From assembly GCA_021851465.1 (NCBI GenBank), contig JAJZDL010000003.1, positions 1-38,977 on the forward strand: a DNA stretch of 38,977 nucleotides, in the 5' to 3' direction. Below are positions 20,332 through 28,780 of this stretch, piece by piece. The stretch is from Acidobacteriota bacterium. GTDB taxonomy: Bacteria; Acidobacteriota; Terriglobia; Terriglobales; Acidobacteriaceae. Under the pieces are notes generated by a model. The model was not told where the DNA came from and did no database searches. It was given only the letters and a program-made list of their open reading frames with translations. Both the position numbers and the translations under genes were made by a program. The first letter of the stretch is position 1. The number at the start of each line of letters is the position of its first letter.

Positions 20332-20997
20332 CTAGTCCTCGGATTCGGATTCGTTTGGGTCCGCGGCGAACTCAGCAAACCGAACTGATGCAAGCCACTC
20401 TAAGCGTCTTGCTTGCGTATGCAAAGTGCGTCGTAGACCGGGTGAAACATCCCGTTCACTTATGACTTTGGCTAGGCTGGCGATCGTTCCAGCACGCCTG
20501 GCAATCCTTATATCAGGATGCTTCCGGTTGGCCCGCAAATCCTCTGGAACGATACAGACTCGGGTTGAGGGTGGCAGTTCTATAGGTTTTGTTTCAACCA
20601 TATCTTTCTCGTTAAGCACCGCGCTGAAGCTTGATGCAGCGAGGAGTTTCTGAAACACGGTGTATTCAGCCGCATTGAGATGCTGATTTGCGTCCTTCTG
20701 CGAGAGCGCCTGGATATGCCACAACGGCCACATCTCAACTTCATAGACTTCGAACGGATCAAGCACATTCATCGCAACTGCATCCGTCCGGTGGTTGGTC
20801 AGATGTCTCCGAATCCGCACCCGTAATTTCTCGCTAGTTTGTCCGACGTAAATTGGCTCGCCATCAAAATCATAGAAAGCGTAAACACCAAATTTGGCGT
20901 CTCCGACCTTGCGTCCGTTCTCACACATGATGTTCAACGCCGATGCCAGCGCCAACCTGATGGCAGCTACATCCGCGGGAACTCCGAGCCTAGGCAT
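20332..20997 (-). CDS. GIY-YIG family nuclease, candidate restriction endonuclease of the cassette
   Basis: FGVYAFYDFDGEPIYVGQTSEKLRVRIRRHL (GVY-x-YVG with conserved Arg), downstream Glu (NAAEYTVFQKLL) and Asn (AVLNEKD); overlaps the dcm stop by 8 nt. Confidence 0.85.
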   Translation of the reverse strand: MPRLGVPADVAAIRLALASALNIMCENGRKVGDAKFGVYAFYDFDGEPIYVGQTSEKLRVRIRRHLTNHRTDAVAMNVLDPFEVYEVEMWPLWHIQALSQKDANQHLNAAEYTVFQKLLAASSFSAVLNEKDMVETKPIELPPSTRVCIVPEDLRANRKHPDIRIARRAGTIASLAKVISERDVSPGLRRTLHTQARRLEWLASVRFAEFAADPNESESED

Positions 20998-22159
20998 AGA
21001 GTAGCGCAGCCTCGCTGTCGGCTACTACTTTGTGATCTGTTGCGAGTAGCGGAGATAAGAGATGCTGCGAAAGCCAGCGAACGACCGGGACAGCGACTCC
21101 ATCCCCTGCAATCTGGTATGCCTCGTTATAGGATGCCGGAAGTCTGTAGCTTTCAGGAATTCCCATCAAGCGTGCCGCTTCTCGGGTCGAGAGCAGACGC
21201 GAATGGATCGTGCCATCTCCAACGAAAAGCAGCCTTTGGCGGCTTGATCCACCGGATGGAGTGCGCAGGCAACCGCTAACTCCGTCAAAGCGAACTTCTA
21301 CTCTTTGGGTACGAATATTGTCGAAAGAACGAGTTCGACGGTAAAGCGTTCCAATTACCTCTTCTCCTCGTGCACACGCTTCCTCCACCTTGCGCACGTG
21401 TAGCGGAGCCATCAGACGTAAAAGCCTTGCCGTATAGTCAGGCGAGTCCCAATTGTCTGCCTCGCGCTCGATAATGTCTGCAAGGGTCGAACGGCGAGAT
21501 GGAGGCACCGATATGTTCCACCATACCCAGCTATCGCGCAAGCTGAAGGGCGCTCTTGCCCAAAGGCCGTCGAGACGAGGCGAGGTCCAGCGATAGTTGG
21601 GCACCATGCGACCGTTGATCAGGCGAGGGCTGATCATGGCTTGATTGATGTCGATTGCTACAAGGAAGATTCTAGGACGGGAGTGTGGCAAGAAGTGGAT
21701 GGCATCCATCATGAGAGTTCCGAATATGAACCCATCTTTTCGCAGTGCGCCCAAAATATCGTAAAAGTCCTGTCCATTCTTTGAATTTAGAAGTCCGACG
21801 ACATTCTCAAGAACGACCACCTTGGGTCCGCGTCCTTCCTGCTTTAGTTTCTTTGTGATCTTCAGGAGACTCCAGATGAGACCGCTTCTAGGGCCGGTCA
21901 ATCCCCGTCCTGACCCGGCGAGCGATAGATCTTGGCATGGAAACGAAGCCCAAATGAGATCTGCGGAGCCCGGTAAGTTCCTTGCATTGAGTTCGTTTAT
22001 GTCGCATTGAGCAAAAATTCGGTCAGAGCCCCTGAAATTTCGCAGGTACGCCTTCGCCTTCATCGGCGAGATGTCGTTTGCAAACTCGCACTTCCATGCT
22101 CGCCCCAGGCCTGTCCGGGCCATTCCGCCGCCTGCGAAAAACTCATAGAAGGATGGCAT
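20990..22159 (-). CDS. dcm: DNA (cytosine-5-)-methyltransferase
   Basis: Motif I FYEFFAGGGMARTGLG, motif IV FPCQDLSLAG, motif VI ENVVGLL, motif VIII SRPRIFLVAI, motif X AYQIAGDGVAVPVVRWL. Start ATG 22159; the longer ORF extension is a frame artefact. Confidence 0.94.
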   Translation of the reverse strand: MPSFYEFFAGGGMARTGLGRAWKCEFANDISPMKAKAYLRNFRGSDRIFAQCDINELNARNLPGSADLIWASFPCQDLSLAGSGRGLTGPRSGLIWSLLKITKKLKQEGRGPKVVVLENVVGLLNSKNGQDFYDILGALRKDGFIFGTLMMDAIHFLPHSRPRIFLVAIDINQAMISPRLINGRMVPNYRWTSPRLDGLWARAPFSLRDSWVWWNISVPPSRRSTLADIIEREADNWDSPDYTARLLRLMAPLHVRKVEEACARGEEVIGTLYRRTRSFDNIRTQRVEVRFDGVSGCLRTPSGGSSRQRLLFVGDGTIHSRLLSTREAARLMGIPESYRLPASYNEAYQIAGDGVAVPVVRWLSQHLLSPLLATDHKVVADSEAALLYA

Positions 22160-22166
22160 CAACTCC

Positions 22167-22195
22167 TTTATAGCGCCGTAGCGAACAAGTGGCAA
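22167..22195 (-). promoter_or_regulatory. Putative sigma70-type promoter of the dcm cassette
   Basis: On the minus strand, TTGCCA (22195-22190), 17-bp spacer, TATAAA (22172-22167), ending 7 nt upstream of the dcm ATG. Confidence 0.5.
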
Positions 22196-22206
22196 ATGAA
22201 ATGATT

Positions 22207-22890
22207 TTAGATGTAGAGCTTGAAGGATTCCGGATCGAAGATGCCGGTGTCCTCGGCGAAGAGGCAGAAGAGGATGCGGACGAGAAAGCGTTCGAGGTCG
22301 TGGCCGACATAGCCGCCTGCCTTGAGGGTGTCGTGGAGCGCGCCCATGATGGCGACGGCCTTGAGGTTGAGCGGGTCCTGCGGCCTGGAGGAGTGGACTT
22401 TGTATCCGGGGATGAAGGCGAAGTCGCGGATGTGGCGGTGCAGCTCCGCGAGCGGAAACTCGGTGCGATGGAAGCGCAGGCCGCGAAAGAGCGGGAGATC
22501 GAGCTGGTCTTCCGGATCGAGGTCGTAGAGAGCGAAACGCTGGAAGTCGGAGAGGAGGATGTAGCGGGGGATGTCGTCGCCGCGGCCGGAAGATTGCAGA
22601 TCCTGGATGTAATCGAAGGCCTGCGCTTCGGCAGCCTCGAGACTGGCCCCGGCGCTCTTGTGCTCGACGAGCAGTTTGCCCTTCCAAAGAAGATCGATGA
22701 AGCCGTAGGTCTGCTTGATGCGCTGGACTGGCTCTTCAAACGAGGCGACGGTGCGGCGCGGGATTCCGAAGACGAGGAAGAACTCGTTCCAGAAGGTTTG
22801 CTTCTCGGCCTGCTCGCGGGTTTCGTCGGCCCAGGAGCGCGAGAACTGGATTGCCCGGGTCTTGATTTCGTTCCAGGAGAGGCTCGGCAT
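22207..22890 (-). pseudogene. N-terminal remnant of an MmeI-like class I SAM-dependent DNA methyltransferase/nuclease
   Basis: MPSLSWNEIKTRAIQFSRSWADETREQAEKQTFWNEFFLVFGIPRRTVASFEEPVQRIKQTYGFIDLLWKGKLLVEHKSAG (PD-(D/E)xK-like D...ExK) through LFCLFAEDTGIFDPESFKLYI, then an abrupt stop. Confidence 0.8.
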
Positions 22891-23064
22891 TTGGGTCGAT
22901 TGTACTGGGTGGCAGTATGGCCTGGGCAGCGGGTGAAGCCGGAAAGCCAACAGGCGGGGTGGGCCGATGGGATGCCGGTGCGGGGTGGCGCGGAGATTGC
23001 GGCTTTGAATCCGCGGTGGATTGCGGGTCTACCTCCACATGCCGCGGGTTTATCTCCAGCCAGT

Positions 23065-24129
23065 TTATCTCCACATGAAGTAGAAGCCGGGGGCCTGGTC
23101 GAGGAGTTTGGAGGGGTTGGGGAAGAGGTCGTCGGAGCCGTCGGTGAGGACGGCGAGGAGGCCTTTTTTGTCGTCGGCGGGGCGTTCGACGGTGGGTTCG
23201 CCGGAGATGCCGACGGAGTGCGCGGTGTCCACAAGGGCGACGCGGAAGCCGCCGATCTTGTCGATGAGGCCGAGCGGGATGGCCTGTTGTCCGGTCCAGA
23301 CCTGGCCGGTGGCGAGCGGGCGGATCTTGTCGTCGGTGGTGTGGCGGCCGATTGCGACGTCGTGGACGAACTGGCCGTACATGTTGTCGACGATGGATTG
23401 GAAGTAGGCCTGTTCGGCGGGCGTCATCTCGCGGGTGGGGTCTCCCGCGTCCTTGAGCGTTCCGGCGTGGATGACGACGCTCTTGAGCCGCGCCCACTTC
23501 AAGAGGTCGCCGTAGTTGGTCCATTCCATGATGACGCCGATGGAGCCGACGACGGAGGCGTCGTTGGCGTAGATCTTGTCGCATCCGCTGGCGATGTAGT
23601 ATGCGCCGGATGCGCCGAGGGACTCGACGGAGGCGACGATCTTCTTGTGCTTCTCCTGGCGGACGCGGACCACCTCGTTGTAGATCTCCTGCGATGCGGC
23701 CGCGCCGCCGCCGGGAGAGTTGATGTGCAGGATGATGGCCTTGATGGAGCTGTCGTCGCCGAACTTGCGGATCTGGGTGTCGATCTTGTCGGCATCGAGG
23801 ATGACGCCGTCGAGGTCGATGACGCCGATCTTGGCCCCGCCGCCAAGCCCGTCGATGGAGGCGGAGGCGTCGCCGTTGAGGTCGCGAACGATGGCCCAGA
23901 CCATGGCGGTAATGAGCAACGCGATGACGGCGAAGGAGCCCCCAAGGATGGAGACCCAGAACCAGGCGGAGCGTCGCCTGCGCGGAGGTTGGCCGTAGAC
24001 CGGGTACGGCGCGGCCTGCGCGTACGGAGGGCCATACAGGGGTGCATACGCGGTGGGTGGCGCGGTGGCGGTGGCGGGCGGCGGTGTGGAGGTGTCAGGC
24101 GAAGGCGGGGTGGTCGGCTCTTCCAGCAT
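23065..24129 (-). CDS. sppA: Signal peptide peptidase SppA
   Basis: IGVIDLDGVI...IKAIILHINSPGGGAAASQEIYNEV...KKIVASVESLGASGAYYIASGCDKIYANDASVVGSIGVI. Confidence 0.92.
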   Translation of the reverse strand: MLEEPTTPPSPDTSTPPPATATAPPTAYAPLYGPPYAQAAPYPVYGQPPRRRRSAWFWVSILGGSFAVIALLITAMVWAIVRDLNGDASASIDGLGGGAKIGVIDLDGVILDADKIDTQIRKFGDDSSIKAIILHINSPGGGAAASQEIYNEVVRVRQEKHKKIVASVESLGASGAYYIASGCDKIYANDASVVGSIGVIMEWTNYGDLLKWARLKSVVIHAGTLKDAGDPTREMTPAEQAYFQSIVDNMYGQFVHDVAIGRHTTDDKIRPLATGQVWTGQQAIPLGLIDKIGGFRVALVDTAHSVGISGEPTVERPADDKKGLLAVLTDGSDDLFPNPSKLLDQAPGFYFMWR

Positions 24130-24270
24130 ACTGTGGAGTTTAGACTATTTCGCGGTTTGCGATGGCGGCGAATTTTCTTCCGGGCGGCGCAGACCCAGGG
24201 CGGCGAATTTTCTGAGAGCAGGCGCTGCGGAGTGCGGCTTCTGCGGTTAAGCTGGTAGTTTGGGGAGTGG

Positions 24271-25095
24271 ATGGCAAGCCCGCGGTTGAGCATCGTGATT
24301 CCGGCGTACAACGAGAGCGCGCGCATCGAGCGGACGCTGGAGCGGGTGCTGGCCTGCGTCGCCGCGCAGGGCTGGGACGCGGAGGTGCTGGTGGTCGACG
24401 ACGGCTCCGCGGACCGGACGGCGGAGATTGTGCAGGCCTGGATGGAGCGCGCGCCCCGGCTGCGCCTGGTGCGCAACGAGGGCAACCGGGGCAAGGGCTA
24501 CTCGGTGCGCAACGGCCTGCTGCAGGCCGCGGGCGAGGTTGTGATGTTTACCGACGCGGACCTTTCCGCGCCGATGGAAGAGGCAGAGCGGCTGCTGGCG
24601 GCCATCCGCAATGGGGCGGACGTGGCGATCGGTTCGCGCTGGATGGACCGCACACGGCAGACCATCCACCAACCGCTGTACCGGCGGTTCTTCGGCCGCT
24701 GCTTCAACTGGGTGACGCGCATGGCGATGGGGCTGCCGTTCAAGGACACGCAGTGCGGCTTCAAGGCGTTCCGGCGAGAGGCGGCGCAGGTGATCTTCCG
24801 GCTGCAGCGGATCGAGCGCTGGGGCTTCGACCCGGAGATTCTGTTCATCGCGCGCAAGCTGGGATACGACATTCGCGAGGTGCCGGTGACCTGGGGACAC
24901 GACGAGCGCAGCCGTATGAGCTATCTGCGAGACGGCATGAAGATGCTGCAGGAGATGGCGGCAATCCGCGCCAACTCGCTGGCCGGACGCTACGACCGCG
25001 ACATCGCAGCGCTGAAGGACACCAGCGCAATGGTGACCGCTCCGGTGCAGTCGGCGAAGGCCAGCCCCAGCGCGCAGGCACCCCCGCACGGCTAG
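24271..25095 (+). CDS. GT2 family glycosyltransferase (dolichyl-phosphate beta-glucosyltransferase-like)
   Basis: PRLSIVIPAYNESARIERTLERVL...VLVVDDGSADRTAEIV...DADLSAPMEEAERLLAAI...CGFKAFRREAAQ. Confidence 0.87.
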   Translation: MASPRLSIVIPAYNESARIERTLERVLACVAAQGWDAEVLVVDDGSADRTAEIVQAWMERAPRLRLVRNEGNRGKGYSVRNGLLQAAGEVVMFTDADLSAPMEEAERLLAAIRNGADVAIGSRWMDRTRQTIHQPLYRRFFGRCFNWVTRMAMGLPFKDTQCGFKAFRREAAQVIFRLQRIERWGFDPEILFIARKLGYDIREVPVTWGHDERSRMSYLRDGMKMLQEMAAIRANSLAGRYDRDIAALKDTSAMVTAPVQSAKASPSAQAPPHG

Positions 25096-25208
25096 TGTTG
25101 TGTCCCTGAAGCGCTCGCCGCAATTCGATCGTTGCCGGGAGGCTGGTGCCGGCGCGCAGCCGGAAGCTCATCGCGGAGCAGGCGCGCGGCGACGCAGAAG
25201 GGTGGACC

Positions 25209-26420
25209 TCACTGGGCCTGCTCCGGCGCGGACGCAACAGGCGGAGCGGCTGCGCCAGGCGTTGCCACCGGCGGATTGACCCCCGCAGGCGCATGGCTCT
25301 GCGGCGGCTTGTCGAGAGTGGCCAGGTTCTCCAGCGTGAAGACGGCAGGCCCAGGGTTGCCATCCGCATTCCACAGGTCTCTCTCCGGCGCCCAATAGAG
25401 GACGCCCAGCCCGTTGGGCGCCTTTTGCACGGTGTTCACCAGATCGACCAGAAACTGTAGCCGGCCTTGCGGCGTGACCGGCCACATCATATCGGTCTTA
25501 TCGGCGACGTGGGACGGTTCGTAGCCGGTCTCCATGACGAGGAAGTCCTTGCGATACCGCTGGGCGCACTGGCCCATGTTGTATTGCAGGTCGTCGAGTG
25601 TGCCGTGGCCCCAGGGCGGGTAGAAGCTCTGCGCGATGATGTCGTAGTGTACATGGGCGGCGTTGAGGTGGTCGAAGAACCACTCGGTCTTCGTCCAGTG
25701 CCCTCCCTGGTCGATGTGGATGGCGATGCGCGGCGGGGTGCGGCCCGATCCCTTTTTCACGCCTCTGATGCCGGCCTTCAGCAGGCGGGTCAGGTGCTTC
25801 CACTGCACGGCGTCGTCGTAGGGCTGCGGCGGGTTGGCTTGCTTCGAGCCGGGCGGCTGCAGCTTGGCCAGGGGCCACGCCGCGCCGACGGTAATCTCAT
25901 TGCCGATCTGGACGATGTCGGGCATGGCCCCCGCATCCTTCAATGTCTTGACGGTGCTCTGGGCGTACCGTTGCCATTGCTTTGCCAGCGCGTCGATGCC
26001 CATGCCCCGCCATGCGACGGGAACCTCTTGGTGTCCTGGGTCGGCCCAGGTGTCGGAGAAGTGCAGGTCGAGAATCAGCAGCGCGCCCGAGGCCTTGATG
26101 CGCCGCGCCAGGGGAATGGCGTTCTCCAGCGTGTTGTTGGGGGCGTTCCGGACGGGCGGTACAAAGACGCGGAGGCGGAACGCGGTCCAGCCGTGCCGCT
26201 CCAGGAGCGTGAGCTCGTCGCTCGGCCTGCCGTCTTCCCGGTAGGCGGGCAAGCGGCCCCGCCCCGGCGCATCCAGCGCGGAGATGTCCGCGCCCAGAAA
26301 AAATTTGGAGGGCTGTGCCGTCTTCTGCGCTGTAGCCAGCCTTGGAGCGAGCCCCGCCAGAACAAAAGGAAGCGCGAGGGGAAGAGCGAGATGGAAGCGC
26401 CATCGGGACAATCGATCCAT
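25209..26420 (-). CDS. Secreted arabinogalactan endo-beta-1,4-galactanase (GH53)
   Basis: FFLGADISALDAPG...HGWTAFRLRVFVPPVRNAPNNTLE...LLILDLHFSDTWADPGHQEVPVAW...PDIVQIGNEIT; signal peptide from ATG 26420. Confidence 0.88.
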   Translation of the reverse strand: MDRLSRWRFHLALPLALPFVLAGLAPRLATAQKTAQPSKFFLGADISALDAPGRGRLPAYREDGRPSDELTLLERHGWTAFRLRVFVPPVRNAPNNTLENAIPLARRIKASGALLILDLHFSDTWADPGHQEVPVAWRGMGIDALAKQWQRYAQSTVKTLKDAGAMPDIVQIGNEITVGAAWPLAKLQPPGSKQANPPQPYDDAVQWKHLTRLLKAGIRGVKKGSGRTPPRIAIHIDQGGHWTKTEWFFDHLNAAHVHYDIIAQSFYPPWGHGTLDDLQYNMGQCAQRYRKDFLVMETGYEPSHVADKTDMMWPVTPQGRLQFLVDLVNTVQKAPNGLGVLYWAPERDLWNADGNPGPAVFTLENLATLDKPPQSHAPAGVNPPVATPGAAAPPVASAPEQAQ

Positions 26421-26552
26421 ATGCGGCGCTCCACGCCGACTGCGTGCATGGTCCATGCGTCTGAGTGTACCCGCAATCTGCCCAGGGCTGAAGCCGGCAG
26501 GCCTGCGCCTCGCGCCATGGACTCACATATACTTGCTCGGAAGAGAAACAGG

Positions 26553-26603
26553 TGTGACAGCGATCACAGCGTATCTACTGCTCAGAATGTGACCATGCTC
26601 ACA
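26553..26603. promoter_or_regulatory. Two Crp/Fnr-family-type palindromic operators in a divergent intergenic region
   Basis: TGTGACAGCGATCACA (26553-26568) and TGTGACCATGCTCACA (26588-26603), both exact TGTGA-N6-TCACA. Confidence 0.65.
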
Positions 26604-26760
26604 GTTGATCTGCAGCCAGTGCCCATGCCTGTCCTCCCATCGATTGTGAGCAATCCGTACTCGTCGCAGCGCAGAGTGACGGGTCGTCGTTGATGCGAGA
26701 TTGCGGGGCGGCATGTTTTGGGTCGCTGATTGTATACTGCGTAAGTTGGAAGGCAGGATT

Positions 26761-28101
26761 ATGAGACGGAACTTTTTATTTTGTGTGCTTGCGTCGTTTG
26801 TCGGATTTTGGGGATTGGCCCCCAGCGCGATGGCGCTTCCCAGTTATGCGCGCCAGACCGGGTTGCCGTGCAGCGGCTGCCACACCACGCCGCCGGAGCT
26901 GAACGCCGCGGGACGGCAGTTCAAGCTGATGGGCTACATCGACCGCGCGAAGGGGCCGGACATCACCTCAGAGCCAAGCTCGCGCAACGCGGGCCTCGAC
27001 ATTCTCAGCGCCCTGCCTCTGAGCGTCATGCTGGAGACCTCGCTGACTGGCACGCAAGCCGCGCAGCCCACCACGCAGAACTGGAACTTCGAGTTTCCCC
27101 AGGACATCTCGCTCTTCCTCGCCGGGGCCTGGGCGGAGCACCTGGGCAGCTTTCTCCAGATCACCTATAGCGCGCAGGACGACCACTTCGGCATGGACAA
27201 CACCGACATCCGCTATGCCAACAAGAGGCAGCTCGACGGAAAAGAGCTGGTCTACGGCCTGACGCTGAACAACAACCCGACCGTGGAAGACCTCTGGAAC
27301 AGCACGCCGGCGTGGGGCTATCCCTTCATCGCCAGCGATTCGGCCCCGACCCCCACGGCCTCGCCGATCATCGACGGGCGGCTGGGGCAGGATGTGGCCG
27401 GAATCGGCGGCTACACCATGTGGAACCAGCACCTGTATGCCGTCGGGACGCTCTATCGCTCCGACCACATCGGCAGTTCACAACCCACGAATGGCATTGG
27501 CGCATCCTACAACATACGCGGCGTGGCGCCGTATTGGCGGGTCGCGTGGCAGCAGAATGGGGCAAAGGACAACCTCGAGATCGGCGCATATGGCATCCAT
27601 ATGCAATCGACGCCGGGGGCGGTCACTGGCCCGGAGGATGGCTATACGGACTTTGGCCCGGACATCCAGTACGACCTCACAATCCACCGGAAGGACGTCC
27701 TCTCCTTGCGCGGCAGCTTCGTTCGGGAGAACTCATCCCTCGTGGCAAGCGTGGCGAACGGCGCGGCGAGCCAGGTTGCCAACCATCTGAACTCAGGAAA
27801 CGCCAACGCGGAGTATCACCTCGGAAACCACTACTCGGGAGCATTTGGGTGGTTTATGACCACAGGTACCACCGACACGCTCTTTTACTCGCAGAGCGCC
27901 ATCACCGGCAGCGCCAACGGAAGCCCAAGGAGCGCCGGATACAGTGCAAACGTTTCCTACTGGCCACTGCAAAATGTAGACTTGGCCCTTCAGTACACCG
28001 GCTACACGCGCTTCAACGGTGCGGCCAACAACTACGACGGAGCTGGGCGCAACGCAAGCGACAACAACACGGTCTATCTACTCGCGCGATTTCTTTTCTG
28101 A
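26761..28101 (+). CDS. Outer-membrane fused monoheme cytochrome c-porin, Cyc2-like
   Basis: Signal peptide, ALPSYARQTGLPCSGCHTTPPELNAAGRQFKLMGY heme motif at the mature N-terminus, then about 400 aa of beta-barrel-like sequence ending in Phe (YLLARFLF). Confidence 0.78.
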   Translation: MRRNFLFCVLASFVGFWGLAPSAMALPSYARQTGLPCSGCHTTPPELNAAGRQFKLMGYIDRAKGPDITSEPSSRNAGLDILSALPLSVMLETSLTGTQAAQPTTQNWNFEFPQDISLFLAGAWAEHLGSFLQITYSAQDDHFGMDNTDIRYANKRQLDGKELVYGLTLNNNPTVEDLWNSTPAWGYPFIASDSAPTPTASPIIDGRLGQDVAGIGGYTMWNQHLYAVGTLYRSDHIGSSQPTNGIGASYNIRGVAPYWRVAWQQNGAKDNLEIGAYGIHMQSTPGAVTGPEDGYTDFGPDIQYDLTIHRKDVLSLRGSFVRENSSLVASVANGAASQVANHLNSGNANAEYHLGNHYSGAFGWFMTTGTTDTLFYSQSAITGSANGSPRSAGYSANVSYWPLQNVDLALQYTGYTRFNGAANNYDGAGRNASDNNTVYLLARFLF

Positions 28102-28158
28102 CGTGGGCTGAAACGTCTCCTCGCGCATCGTTCGCAACTTAGTCTATCGGGAGAATAT

Positions 28159-28740
28159 ATGAAACGATCTGCTCTAGTACTGCTCGCTGCACTGACCGCA
28201 TTCGGCACGGCCGCCTTTGCCGGCACCATCCACGGCAAGGTCTCCGGCGCCAGGGGAATCTCCGTCGTCTATGTGAATGCCATCGCCGGAAAGAGCTTCC
28301 CCGCACCCGCGCAACACGTCACCATCGACCAGAAGGGCCTGATGTTCATGCCCCACATCGTGGCCGTGCAGCAGGGCACGACGGTCGAGTTCCTCAACAG
28401 CGACAGCGTCGCGCACAACGTCTTCTGGCCCTCCATCAGCGGCGACAAGAAGCTCGGGCACAACATGGGAACCTGGCCGCAGGGGCAGCACCAGTCCTTC
28501 AAGTTCGACAACCCAGGTGTCGTTCCACTGCTCTGCAATGTCCACCCGGACATGTCGGGCTACCTCATCGTCTCGCCGACCCCCTACTTCGCCCTGACGG
28601 ACAAGACCGGCGCATTCAAGATTGAGAACGTTCCCGATGGCGCATACACCCTCACCGCCTGGAACGAAGGCGCCAAGAGCAAGTCCAACCCGGTGAAGGT
28701 TGCCGGAGACACAACCGCAGACTTCACGCTCTCGAAGTAA
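28159..28740 (+). CDS. Secreted cupredoxin (type 1 copper protein) with a C-terminal carboxypeptidase-regulatory-like region
   Basis: Signal peptide; VEFLNSDSVAHNVFWP and LLCNVHPDMSGYLIV supply His/Cys/His/Met ligands; KTGAFKIENVPDGAYTLTAWNEG tail. Confidence 0.85.
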   Translation: MKRSALVLLAALTAFGTAAFAGTIHGKVSGARGISVVYVNAIAGKSFPAPAQHVTIDQKGLMFMPHIVAVQQGTTVEFLNSDSVAHNVFWPSISGDKKLGHNMGTWPQGQHQSFKFDNPGVVPLLCNVHPDMSGYLIVSPTPYFALTDKTGAFKIENVPDGAYTLTAWNEGAKSKSNPVKVAGDTTADFTLSK

Positions 28741-28749
28741 GCTGTGCGG

Positions 28750-28778
28750 CGGCGGCGGCCGTTCTTCGGTCGCCGCCG
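28750..28778. terminator. GC-rich stem-loop between the cupredoxin and FAD oxidoreductase genes
   Basis: cggcggcggccg-ttctt-cggtcgccgccg: 12-bp stem with one G.U, 5-nt loop, 9 nt after the cupredoxin stop; no U-tract. Confidence 0.5.
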
Positions 28779-28780
28779 TG

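Noticed and set aside
22160-22687. N-terminal extension of the dcm ORF to 22687
   Set aside because: Arg/Pro/His-rich out-of-frame reading of the methyltransferase remnant; motif I begins right after ATG 22159.
22189-24258. 689-aa plus-strand ORF spanning the sppA and methyltransferase remnant region
   Set aside because: Antisense to recognisable sppA and MmeI-like N-terminal sequence; Gly/Ala/Val/Asp-rich translation without family features.
26733-26738. TATACT as a -10 box of the cyc2-like operon
   Set aside because: No acceptable -35 hexamer at 16-18 bp and no clear extended -10; kept out of the features.
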